A stretch of DNA of 55,271 nucleotides, taken from NCBI GenBank assembly GCA_024644875.1, contig JAHEGY010000016.1:1-55271 (forward strand), read 5' to 3'. The notes beneath the pieces are model-generated. The model worked only from the letters and a program-made list of their open reading frames with translations. It did not search any database and was not told where the DNA came from. The DNA comes from Cyclobacteriaceae bacterium. GTDB lineage: Bacteria > Bacteroidota > Bacteroidia > Cytophagales > Cyclobacteriaceae. Within the stretch, counting starts at the first letter, position 1; each line of letters starts with the position of its first letter. The position numbers were made by a program, and so were the translations under genes. This document shows positions 19,288-28,108 of this stretch, in pieces.

Positions 19288-20769
19288 ATGAATACCGTTC
19301 TTCGTTACGCTCTGATTTCCTTATTTATCTCGCTGGGATTTTCTGGATGCAAAAAAAAGACGGATGGCCCTCATTTTGCAACGGGTATAAAAATCGGCGA
19401 AGTCACCGATAACCGTGCCATTGTTTGGGTCCGGTTGACGAATGATTCGCTGCCTGCCGGATTTGGTAATCCCATGCCTGAGATTGTATACAAAGAACCA
19501 GAATCCGGAGAAATTGTAGAGGAAATATCCGGGAACAGAAATGCATACACACCTGTAATAAACTTCCCGCCAGAAGATGCTTATTCAATGCTTGAAGGAG
19601 CCACTGTTGGTGTTGAAGGAGATATTATGATCTATTATAAACCAGCAAAATCAGATCACTGGGAACATACAAACTGGGTTTCAGTAAATCCAGACAAGGA
19701 TTATACAATACAATATGAACTGACTGCCCTGCAATCTAATCAGACCTACCAGATAAGAATTGTTTCGAGATATCCCGGAAGCGATGCCATTGGGGAATCC
19801 ATAGATGGGAAATTTAAAACTGCTCCTTCCCCAGATGAAATTTCAAATGTGATGTTTGCAGTTTCCACGGGCCAGGCATATGTTGACCAGGATGCTCCGG
19901 AAGGAGGATTCAAAATATATTCAGCTATAATGAGATTAGGTGTTGATTTTTTTGTCCATACAGGAGATATTCTTTATTATGACAATCTCGCCAAAAATGA
20001 AAAACTGGCCAGGTGGCACTGGTCCAGGACTTATTCCTTGCCTACGAATTTCCGGTTTCATAAAAATGTAAGCAGTTATTTTATCAAAGATGATCATGAT
20101 ACCTGGATCAATGACTGCTGGCCCGGCTATGAAACGAAGTTCATGGGAGATTTTACATTTGAGCAGGGACAGGCTATTTTCCTGGAACAAGTACCCATAA
20201 GGGATAAGACCTACAGAACCTATCGCTGGGGGAAAGACATGCAGATCTGGATTATGGAAGGACGGGATTACAGGAGTCCGAATACAGATCCTGACGGACC
20301 TGAAAAGACGATCTGGGGGAAAAAACAAAAGTCTTGGTTATACGAAACTGTTGCCAAATCCGATGCTACATTTAAAATTCTGGTGAGCCCCACCCCTATT
20401 GTAGGTCCCGACAGGCTGAACAAGCATGATAATTATTCCAATAAAGGCTTTTCTCATGAAGGAAATCAAATAAGACAATTCATCGCCCGACAGGAAAATA
20501 TGTATGTCGTTTGCGGTGACCGACACTGGCAATATATTTCCCAGGATGATGAAACCGGCGTCCGGGAGTATTCCTGCGGTCCGGCAAGCAATGAACATGC
20601 CGGTGGCTGGAGTAATGATATGCGCATGCCGGAACATCAATACTTAAATGTTACCGGGGGATTCCTTACTGTCAAATCAACACGAACTGATAATGGGCCG
20701 CTCCTGATCATGTCACATTACAGTGTTGATGGTGAAATATTAAACAGTGATACACTATCCCTGCAATAG
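19288..20769 (+). CDS. PhoD-like alkaline phosphatase lipoprotein
   Basis: 493 aa with lipobox GFSGC (Cys21). The N-terminal Fn3-like region (about 25-180) contains AIVWVRLTND. It is followed by the metallophosphoesterase core: FFVHTGDILYYD, IKDDHDTWIND and VVCGDRHWQY, the standard PhoD-like ligands. These enzymes cleave phosphate mono/diesters outside the cytoplasm; some homologues act on other esters. It begins 9 bp after the isomerase gene. Family firm, substrate unknown. Confidence 0.85.
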   Translation: MNTVLRYALISLFISLGFSGCKKKTDGPHFATGIKIGEVTDNRAIVWVRLTNDSLPAGFGNPMPEIVYKEPESGEIVEEISGNRNAYTPVINFPPEDAYSMLEGATVGVEGDIMIYYKPAKSDHWEHTNWVSVNPDKDYTIQYELTALQSNQTYQIRIVSRYPGSDAIGESIDGKFKTAPSPDEISNVMFAVSTGQAYVDQDAPEGGFKIYSAIMRLGVDFFVHTGDILYYDNLAKNEKLARWHWSRTYSLPTNFRFHKNVSSYFIKDDHDTWINDCWPGYETKFMGDFTFEQGQAIFLEQVPIRDKTYRTYRWGKDMQIWIMEGRDYRSPNTDPDGPEKTIWGKKQKSWLYETVAKSDATFKILVSPTPIVGPDRLNKHDNYSNKGFSHEGNQIRQFIARQENMYVVCGDRHWQYISQDDETGVREYSCGPASNEHAGGWSNDMRMPEHQYLNVTGGFLTVKSTRTDNGPLLIMSHYSVDGEILNSDTLSLQ

Positions 20770-21543
20770 AATTGATTTACCAGTAAACTTAAAAATTTCA
20801 ATTCCTGAGCGCCTGGGAAACAGTATAGTAATTCCATATCGTACATTTATCGTTTTTATTTGTTCACAATTGAACATATAAATCGCTTCACTTTAAAATC
20901 AAACATTTAATAAATATCTGGTAATCAAGAGTTTATTTTTTTTGGCATGCTATATGGAAAACGTTATGAAACGCTGTTACTATGGAATTTTTATCAACAA
21001 ACAACATTACGATTACCTACCGCCATACTCAGGTGGTGATTATTGGAGATTTGGAATTCAGGCTGGTATTAAATTAATGCATATAGAGAAATTTTTACCA
21101 TCATTTCTTATAATTTGAATAATTAATGTCAACCCCACTAAAGGAGGTATTATAACCAAATATGATATCACCCGGGAATTGAAGGACGTTATCAGGAAAA
21201 TCGATTCAAATTAGATCAAATTCATCCTCATCAATATATTTTTGATATTCAACTCACATTTGAAGGCCCCATGATTTAATATCAGAATCTTCAACATCCG
21301 AACAAATAAATAACATGGTCAAAACCGGACAGTTTAAAACCCCGGATCCTGTTTCCGGACTTCAGCGCTTATAATACTCATCACAATCGATACACTTTTT
21401 GCCCACCTGTACGTTTTTGAAACAACATTTTTAGATTAAAATTTTTTAATACTCTGTAAATCTGATAGTTATAATTTATGGCATGCGCTTGGCATTACAT
21501 AGGGTAATAGAATAATTTGAAACCTGATATACTTAATATAGCC
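20770..21543. other. Long intergenic region with short open frames, possibly decayed coding sequence
   Basis: 774 bp, AT-rich. An ATG frame at 20954-21118 would encode 54 aa (contains SGGDYWRFGIQAGIKL), ends at TGA 21116-21118, and continues open in the same frame to TAG 21212-21214 (residues KYDITRELKDVIRKIDSN). An overlapping 31-codon frame runs 20982-21077. I recognise neither. The in-frame continuation suggests an old disrupted gene but could be chance. No RNA gene or convincing terminator is seen. Confidence 0.3.
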
Positions 21544-21909
21544 ATGAAAAATATTAAACTTAACCGCCTCTTGATCTCGTCCCTGGTCATAATATTGACG
21601 GGATTCGGCTATGCCAATGCTAATAGTTACGCTCAGGAAGAAAAGAAAAATGTCGATGATCCAACCGAAAAAATACTGGATCAAATAGACATTGAGGACG
21701 TATTTTGTACAAAAGCTGATCCGAACCGGATTTTCGTTATACTTGACCATAATGACCGCATCATCACTCAGGGCAGGTGCAATGATGTCATGGTAAAATT
21801 CTTTCTGAGTATTTCCGATCCACTTCTTCAAGTGGACAATGTAAAGTATTATCGTTTGGAATATGCAAAACGCAATCTACTTAACCATGGATTAGAAATT
21901 AAAGATTAA
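21544..21909 (+). CDS. Small exported protein of unknown function
   Basis: 121 aa from ATG 21544; an upstream TTG at 21517 is in frame but the ATG places the signal peptide properly (SSLVIILTGFGYANANSYAQ). The mature part is about 90 aa, charged, with a single central Cys (DVFCTKADPNRIFV) and another in GRCNDVM. I recognise no family. It ends just before a strong bidirectional terminator shared with the convergent Gfo/Idh gene. Confidence 0.65.
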   Translation: MKNIKLNRLLISSLVIILTGFGYANANSYAQEEKKNVDDPTEKILDQIDIEDVFCTKADPNRIFVILDHNDRIITQGRCNDVMVKFFLSISDPLLQVDNVKYYRLEYAKRNLLNHGLEIKD

Positions 21910-21936
21910 AGCTTCCTGAATTTCAAACAAACAAGT

Positions 21937-21972
21937 AAAAAAGGCTATCTGATGATCGGATAGCCTTTTTTT
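21937..21972. terminator. Bidirectional rho-independent terminator
   Basis: GGCTATC (21943-21949) pairs perfectly with GATAGCC (21959-21965). An A-run (21937-21942) lies to the left and a T-run (21966-21972) to the right, so the structure works on both strands. It sits between the small exported protein (plus) and the Gfo/Idh oxidoreductase (minus). Confidence 0.9.
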
Positions 21973-21988
21973 ATAAGTGATTATCAGG

Positions 21989-23401
21989 TTACGAATAAAT
22001 CATTTTAGCCGGATCCCACTTTACGATCCGCTTATTAAAGTAGCTTTCATTGGCTGCCAGAGAAGGCCCTGCTGCCTTTAAACCATAAGTTGCATTTTCT
22101 ACAATCGGCTTATTATCTCTTACCGCTGCGATCAGGTTTGCCCAGTGGTCGCTCCTGTCATCATATCCTTCAGGGGGACTGTAAACTACTTCACCCGGTT
22201 CACTGATCATATCCGGCACATTATAATATTTCAGATTATATTGATTCACAAATTCCTCCTGTACAGCTTTCGGGAAGGTAAATAATGAATCATATCCTCC
22301 GTATTCCGGTTTGTTCTGGAAGGGAGTACGAGTTAAATAGATGCTGTTACCAGCGAATTTTATAGTACCTTCCGATCCTACAAGTTTGAGGGATCCTTCA
22401 CCGCCTCCACCGGCGACAAAATTCACCCTGATCTGCATATTAAAGGCGTTATGAGTAGCCGCTTCCGGATAATCCACGACGCAGGTCAGTATATCCGGCA
22501 CATCTCTTCCATCTTTCCAATACCTGGTCCCTCCTGATCCATATACAGTATTTGGACCGTCAGAACTAATGATATAATGCAGCCAGGAGAAAAGGTGAAC
22601 AAATAAATCACCTGCAATACCCGTCCCGAACTGCTGGTAATTCCTCCATCTGAAGAACGGAATAGGGTCAAAAGGCATTTTCGCAGTATCCCCAAGGAAG
22701 GTGTCAAAATCAACATTTTCCGGGGATGCATCCGGCGGAATAGAATATTGCCATGCCCCCAATGAGGAATGCCGGTCATAAGCTGCTTCAACAAGTATCA
22801 ATTCCCCGATTTCGCCAGCTTCGTAGAGTTCCTTAGCTTTTTGCATCTGGATTGAACTCACACCCTGGCTTCCAACCTGGAATTTCGCATTGTGTTTCTG
22901 TTCAGCTTTAATCACCTCATGCCCTTCTTTTACTTCCTGGACCATAGGTTTCTCACAGTAGATTGCCTTACCTGCTTTCATGGCATCAATGGAAATAATA
23001 TCATGCCAGTGGTCAGGAGTAGCTACAAGAACTACATCGATATCATCCATTGCCAGGATCTCCCTGTAATCCCGGGTAGTTTTGATCTGGTCTCCATAAA
23101 CCTCTTTTGCACGGGTAAGTCTGCCGTCATACAGGTCACAAACCGCAGCAAGTTCGACGCCACTAACTGACAAGGCAGATTGGATATTGATAAACCCGAT
23201 AATTCCCGAACCTATAACACCAAGCCTGATCTTGTCGTTGGCTGATACATTTTTGCTTTCTTTTATATTGGCATGTTCGAGGATTACCGATTCCTTGTAA
23301 GGTTTGCGTGTTATAATGAAGGGAGCTGCCCCGGCCATCAATCCACCCTGGGCCAGTCCCTTCACAAACTTTCGCCTTGAATAACTTTTCTTTGTTCCCA
23401 T
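21989..23401 (-). CDS. Tat-exported Gfo/Idh/MocA family oxidoreductase
   Basis: 470 aa. The N-terminus has a Tat signal (YSRRKFVKGLAQGG, then MAGAAPFII). The Rossmann domain begins at RLGVIGSGIIGFINIQSA; YCEKPMVQ is the conserved EKP motif, and the C-terminal beta-sheet domain follows (GSEGTIKF). Family members oxidise or reduce sugars with NAD(P); exported Bacteroidota members often act on glycans by oxidation-based steps. The cofactor would be carried through Tat already bound. Transcribed alone. Confidence 0.85.
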   Translation of the reverse strand: MGTKKSYSRRKFVKGLAQGGLMAGAAPFIITRKPYKESVILEHANIKESKNVSANDKIRLGVIGSGIIGFINIQSALSVSGVELAAVCDLYDGRLTRAKEVYGDQIKTTRDYREILAMDDIDVVLVATPDHWHDIISIDAMKAGKAIYCEKPMVQEVKEGHEVIKAEQKHNAKFQVGSQGVSSIQMQKAKELYEAGEIGELILVEAAYDRHSSLGAWQYSIPPDASPENVDFDTFLGDTAKMPFDPIPFFRWRNYQQFGTGIAGDLFVHLFSWLHYIISSDGPNTVYGSGGTRYWKDGRDVPDILTCVVDYPEAATHNAFNMQIRVNFVAGGGGEGSLKLVGSEGTIKFAGNSIYLTRTPFQNKPEYGGYDSLFTFPKAVQEEFVNQYNLKYYNVPDMISEPGEVVYSPPEGYDDRSDHWANLIAAVRDNKPIVENATYGLKAAGPSLAANESYFNKRIVKWDPAKMIYS

Positions 23402-23773
23402 AATTTAATTGTGTTTAAAAAGTACTTATATGAAATTTCTATTATTCCTATCGAGTGTATAGTCTAATATCCTTGTGATCAATATGATAAATTAAAAATC
23501 AGGTGTATTAACATTTACTGATCAAGGATTTATTGATTATCTCAAATTTAAAAATATTTGGGGAAAGTCTTATTTTATATCAATCTTTTATAGCTCTTCT
23601 TGAGAAAGGCACAAAATTTATCAAACCTGATCCCGGTTGAAAGCAAGCATATTTACAGGGATAAATAATCATCTGATTAATCAAGCCAATAAAATTCAGA
23701 TCTGGATGAGTTTTATTTGTTTTATTTCCCCAGAAAATTATAACTTGCCTTTTAATATTAAAAATATTCCATC
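23402..23773. other. Divergent intergenic region with candidate promoter
   Basis: 372 bp between the divergent Gfo/Idh and AGE-lipoprotein genes, AT-rich and non-coding. It should hold promoters for both. On the plus strand the best candidate is TTTG (23716-23719), 21 bp, then TAACTTGC (23741-23748), 25 bp before the ATG; it matches the Bacteroidota -33/-7 pattern imperfectly. Confidence 0.4.
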
Positions 23774-25153
23774 ATGAGAAGCATTTTTCAGAATTTAACT
23801 GTTGCTGTAATTTTTTCTCTCGCATTTTCATGCTCAGAAGTTAAAGAAAAAGCTGAAGTATCACCTTACCTGACTATGGCTGATACTCTGGAGAAGAGCC
23901 TATACAATGATATCATAGATTTATGGTACCCAAGGATCATCGACCTGGAACACGGTGGGTATCTAACAAATTATACATATAACTGGGAACAACTTCCCAA
24001 TCAGGATAAATACCTGGTATACCAGGCCAGGCATATCTGGACACTTTCCATGTTATACAAAAACTACCCGGATCAAAGAGAATTTCTCGATTATGCCAGT
24101 CATGGTTTTAAATTCCTTACTGGTAAGATGTGGGATGAGGAAGAAGGGGGATATTATCTTGCCGTCGATCAAACCGGGCTTCCCCTCGAAGAGAACATCC
24201 ATGAGAAAAGAATATATGGCCAGGCATTCGCTATCTACGGACTCGCTGAATATTACAGTGCTTCTAAAGAACCTGCAGCACTTGAATGGGCAAAAAAATC
24301 ATTTCAATGGATAGAGGATAATGCACATGATCCTGTTAATGGGGGTTATTTTGAATTCCTGCACCGTGATGGATCACCAGTCTTGTCATCAGATGAATAT
24401 CAGACCGGACTTAATGATCGTGTTGTGGTAGGCCTGAAAGATTACAACAGCTCTATTCATATTCTGGAAGCACTCACGACTTTGTACCATGTATGGCCGG
24501 ATGAACTGGTCAGGGAAAGGCTTGATGAAATGTTCCACGTAGTTCGGGATATTATGGTTACAGATCCCGGGCACCTTCTTTTGTATTTCACCGCTGACTG
24601 GACCCCGGTAACAGGGGGCACCCTTGATGAAATTGCCGGCGAAAATCTATGGTTTTCCAGTCATGTTACTTTCGGGCATGATATAGAAACCTCTTATTTA
24701 CTGTTTGAAGCGGCGGAAGCATTAGGAAACCATGAAGAAAGAACCATCAAGGTAATCAAGCAACTGACTGACCATACCCTCCAGAAAGGTTGGGATGAGG
24801 AGAACGGAGGGATATATGATAAAGGCAAGTATTTTAAAGCTGACAGTATGGTGATCATCGATGAGAAAAAAGCCTGGTGGGGTGAGATAGAAGCATTTAA
24901 CAGCATGTTATTACTTCATTCCCTCTATCCGGATGATGAAATGGATTACTACAGTTACTTTTTGAAGCAGTGGGATTTCCTGAATACTTTCCAGATCGAT
25001 CATGAATATGGTGGTTGGTATAATGGCGCTCTGGATACCAATCCGAAGAGTAAAACAGCAAACAAGGCACATCCCTGGAAGACTACCTATCACAATTCCA
25101 GAGGGATGATGAACTGCATCAATATTCTGCGAAAACTAGGGAATGCAAATTGA
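23774..25153 (+). CDS. AGE-family epimerase/isomerase, lipoprotein form
   Basis: 459 aa with lipobox LAFSC (Cys20), so unlike the cytosolic homologue at 14687-15880 this one is anchored outside the cytoplasm. Barrel landmarks: HIWTLSMLY, EKRIYGQAFAIYGLAEYY, FGHDIETSYLLFEAAEAL, AWWGEIEAFNSM and TTYHNSRGMM, with the catalytic-type histidines retained. Likely acts on free sugars or the reducing ends of oligosaccharides in the periplasm. Substrate unknown. It is about 50 residues longer than cellobiose 2-epimerases, mostly the leader and an insert. Confidence 0.8.
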   Translation: MRSIFQNLTVAVIFSLAFSCSEVKEKAEVSPYLTMADTLEKSLYNDIIDLWYPRIIDLEHGGYLTNYTYNWEQLPNQDKYLVYQARHIWTLSMLYKNYPDQREFLDYASHGFKFLTGKMWDEEEGGYYLAVDQTGLPLEENIHEKRIYGQAFAIYGLAEYYSASKEPAALEWAKKSFQWIEDNAHDPVNGGYFEFLHRDGSPVLSSDEYQTGLNDRVVVGLKDYNSSIHILEALTTLYHVWPDELVRERLDEMFHVVRDIMVTDPGHLLLYFTADWTPVTGGTLDEIAGENLWFSSHVTFGHDIETSYLLFEAAEALGNHEERTIKVIKQLTDHTLQKGWDEENGGIYDKGKYFKADSMVIIDEKKAWWGEIEAFNSMLLLHSLYPDDEMDYYSYFLKQWDFLNTFQIDHEYGGWYNGALDTNPKSKTANKAHPWKTTYHNSRGMMNCINILRKLGNAN

Positions 25154-25180
25154 AGAGGATAGATACGGATTAATTAATCA

Positions 25181-26272
25181 TCACTTGCAGTTTCTAAGAA
25201 TAATTGAATTAACACCTGACTTACTATCTATTAACTGGTAGAATCCATCGATATAGTTGATCGGCTTATTTTTACCTCCTTTATCGAGGTATGGAGAATC
25301 AGCAAATAAAGCCTCAAATTCGTTTCTTTTTTCATAAAAGATCTTAAAGGCTTTTTCATATTCCTCGATTTCCCTGCAGATTCCCATATAAAATCTATCC
25401 GTCACCTCTTCAATGGGTAGAATTTCATTAGGTATGGCATATTGGGCATCAATAATTCCGCAATAATCAAAATCATAGGGAACAGCGACAGGCATTGGAT
25501 ATTTTGCGTCCGCTACCCTTAAAAGTTTTATATTATGCATTCCCGGTATGCTCCAATCGGTATTACCGACCAACAACTGGAACAAACCCATGATCGTAGA
25601 GATATTTCGGTCAACACTATGATTCGAGATCCCTTTCCTGTCAAATTCCCTGGCGTTCAATCTGAGGGCCATTTGATCGGTAGGTTCCATAATAAATGCA
25701 TAATTATCCCTGGGTTTCTTTTTGCCGGAAGCATCAATATACTCCACACGCAGCAATCGAACCCTGAAGCTGAATGGAGTTAATAAATTATACATCTTAT
25801 AGACATAATATTCCTGTAAGATATATTGATCATACAATGCCCCGGACCTACAATTCCCAACCAGTTTGATTTTATCGAATTCCTGAATCTGAGTAAAAAT
25901 AGCTTGTTTCTTCGGGAAGTTGAGCTTTAAAGGTGGAAAGGAACATGTTCTTTTCCGATAATTACCCCTCGCTTTTATCTTTAATTCTCGTCTTAAGGTT
26001 ATTGTATCAAATAAAGTGGTTTCGAGGATAGCTGGCTGATATTCATCCTGATATTTTCTTTTTATCAGGTTCCTGAAATCTGATATGATGCGGACATGCA
26101 TGATTTCATCATTACTGAACAAATCAAAAGTGTCTTTGATATTATCAATGGCAGCTTTGAATTGAGGAGAATTCTTGTAAAGAGAATCCAGATCGTATAC
26201 CTGGCTGGAGGAATTCTTATTAATAGATAAGAACAAAAAAATAATTATTAATGTCCTTAAATGGAATCTCAT
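25181..26272 (-). CDS. Exported CotH-kinase-like protein (divergent)
   Basis: 363 aa with a signal peptide (to about residue 24). I see a distant CotH-like pattern. RGN at 102-104 lies in KIKARGNYRKR, followed by PPLKLNFP (113-120). KLVGN spans 136-140, then a long helix. GNTDW (236-240) is followed by HNIKLL (246-251) and PYDFDYCG (265-272), in the place of the CotH W-D-x-H/N and PWDFD motifs. CotH proteins are atypical secretory kinases. Residues 215-225 (SNHSVDRNIST) fit the helix before the catalytic loop. Inference from motif order only. Converges with the AGE lipoprotein gene. Confidence 0.5.
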   Translation of the reverse strand: MRFHLRTLIIIFLFLSINKNSSSQVYDLDSLYKNSPQFKAAIDNIKDTFDLFSNDEIMHVRIISDFRNLIKRKYQDEYQPAILETTLFDTITLRRELKIKARGNYRKRTCSFPPLKLNFPKKQAIFTQIQEFDKIKLVGNCRSGALYDQYILQEYYVYKMYNLLTPFSFRVRLLRVEYIDASGKKKPRDNYAFIMEPTDQMALRLNAREFDRKGISNHSVDRNISTIMGLFQLLVGNTDWSIPGMHNIKLLRVADAKYPMPVAVPYDFDYCGIIDAQYAIPNEILPIEEVTDRFYMGICREIEEYEKAFKIFYEKRNEFEALFADSPYLDKGGKNKPINYIDGFYQLIDSKSGVNSIILRNCK

Positions 26273-26393
26273 TATAAGCGGGTTTATTAAATAAAATTAA
26301 AAGAAATTTAAGCAAAAAGCTTAGATTCATAAACATTTTATATACTAATTTGCGTTAACTATGTAAGTATAATTTGCAAATAGCATACGATAG

Positions 26394-26915
26394 ATGAATA
26401 TGAGAAGAATTTGGATTGTGTTATTGGTATTGGTTGTATTCTCCTGCGCTGAAGAAGAATTGTCTTTTGTCCCCACAGTCGAATCATTATACTTAAATCA
26501 ATTTAAAGTATGGAGCAGGACTGACATACTCTATGATCCATCTACTGAGGATTTGATCAGTGAAAACACATACAGGGATCTTAATCTGCAATATATTTTT
26601 ACGCCGGATACTGTTCGGTCCTCAGACAATGGAGGAGAATCTTTTTTTATATTTCCGGAAAGCTATATTGGCCTGGATTCCATTTCATTTACTGATGCGA
26701 GCGGTGAAGCTAAGGTTTCTTATTATGTGCTGGAAGTCTTCAGGATGAAAAATGGTGATCCAAGGTTTCAAAATTTGAATAATCCCAGGGATCAGGTATT
26801 TCCCGAGCTAGATGGATTCTATTTGTTCCTTCATCTTGAAAACAAAAACAGGCCTGAGGTGGAAGACGGCAGGTTGATAGAGCGAATTCTAATGTATTCT
26901 GAGGGATATAAATAG
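26394..26915 (+). CDS. Lipoprotein of unknown function
   Basis: 173 aa with lipobox VVFSC (Cys18). The mature part (about 155 aa) is acidic and beta-rich and matches no family I recognise. A weak -33/-7 pair lies upstream (TTTG 26349-26352, then TAATTTGC 26370-26377). It is monocistronic, divergent from the CotH-like gene and convergent with the Tat isomerase gene. The start may be Met1 or Met3. Confidence 0.65.
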   Translation: MNMRRIWIVLLVLVVFSCAEEELSFVPTVESLYLNQFKVWSRTDILYDPSTEDLISENTYRDLNLQYIFTPDTVRSSDNGGESFFIFPESYIGLDSISFTDASGEAKVSYYVLEVFRMKNGDPRFQNLNNPRDQVFPELDGFYLFLHLENKNRPEVEDGRLIERILMYSEGYK

Positions 26916-27074
26916 GTTCCCGCTGATTATTCAATAACCCGTTGCTGGCAATAAGCAATTAGCTTACGCCGGGTATTTCAACAATATAATACTGTTATTC
27001 CCCAAAAACTGAAGCCCGCTAATTCTTATTAACAACTAAATCTCTGATCCAGTGTAAAACAAACTGTTTAACTC

Positions 27075-27962
27075 CTAAACAGTACAAATCTTTAAGGCAT
27101 CCTCCAGCGCTTCCAGTTTATCATCCCAGGTCGGAATAAACTCCTGGGCAACATACCCTGTAAAACCTGTTTCAGCGATAGCCTTCATTATAGCCGGGTA
27201 ATATAGTTCCTGTGTATCATCTATTTCATGCCTGCCGGGAACACCACCAGTATGATAATGTGCTATATACTGATGATTCTCCTTAATCGTTCGGATTACA
27301 TCCCCTTCCATGATCTGCATATGATAGATATCATAAAGAAGCTTGAAGTTCTCGGATCCGATCATGTTACATAATTCAACACCCCAGACAGTATGATCAC
27401 ACATATAATCTTTGTGATCAATCTTACTGTTCAGAAGTTCCATCACAATATTTACCTTATATTTTTCAGCTTCTGACATGATCTTCTTCAGGCCTTCGGC
27501 GCAGTTTTTCAGTCCGGTTTCATCATCCATACCCTCTCTATTACCTGACATGACGATGATGTTTGGTATTTTATATTTAGCAGCAACGGGAATAAGGTTT
27601 GAAAAATCCTGTATCAGTTTCTCATGAAAAACCGGGTTATTCCATCCTCTGGCTATTCCCATTCCAGCACCATTACCCATAGCACAAGTCAACCCATGTT
27701 CCTGGACAATTGGCCATTCCTTTGGCCCCACCAGATCGATGGATTGCAGGCCGAATGCTTTACCCTTTTCACAAAGCTCTTCCAGGGGTATGTCATTGTA
27801 ACACCATTTGCAGGCGGAATGGTTTATTTTTTCGCTTAGTTCCATTCCCATAGCAGTATTTGCAGCTTCAAGCCTGTTATGTAATAGTCCGGGTAAACTT
27901 AAAACCGATCCGCTGGCCATTATTTTCTTAATCGTATCACGTCTTGTCTTAGAGAATTTCAT
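27075..27962 (-). CDS. Tat-exported hydroxypyruvate-isomerase-like TIM barrel protein
   Basis: 295 aa from ATG 27962; longer starts add residues ahead of the signal. The Tat signal is TRRDTIKKIMASGSVLSLPG. The barrel motifs are those of Hyi-like isomerases: SIDLVGPKEW, IIVMSGNREG, NIVMELLNSKID, FKLLYDIYHMQIMEGD, YHTGGVPGRHEID and GYVAQEFIPT, with Glu/Asp/His/Glu metal ligands. In the family it interconverts hydroxypyruvate-type or keto-sugar substrates. This is the second exported isomerase in the window. An A-rich, poorly conserved 146-bp gap separates it from the upstream DUF5916 gene. Confidence 0.8.
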   Translation of the reverse strand: MKFSKTRRDTIKKIMASGSVLSLPGLLHNRLEAANTAMGMELSEKINHSACKWCYNDIPLEELCEKGKAFGLQSIDLVGPKEWPIVQEHGLTCAMGNGAGMGIARGWNNPVFHEKLIQDFSNLIPVAAKYKIPNIIVMSGNREGMDDETGLKNCAEGLKKIMSEAEKYKVNIVMELLNSKIDHKDYMCDHTVWGVELCNMIGSENFKLLYDIYHMQIMEGDVIRTIKENHQYIAHYHTGGVPGRHEIDDTQELYYPAIMKAIAETGFTGYVAQEFIPTWDDKLEALEDALKICTV

Positions 27963-28108
27963 TTTATATAATTTAAAGTTTTCAAAGGACAGACTTACCC
28001 GTTGGAAGGTAAGCATATATGTGTATTGTAAATTGGATGCTCATAAATACTATTCAATGCATCCTGCTTTTCATAATTTTAGAAAGTCAAAGGGGAAATT
28101 AAGAAATT

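Noticed and set aside
23774-25153. GH-type or kinase reading for the lipoprotein epimerase
   Set aside because: The HDIETSYLL and YHNSRG motifs are those of the AGE family; no glycosidase catalytic pattern was found.
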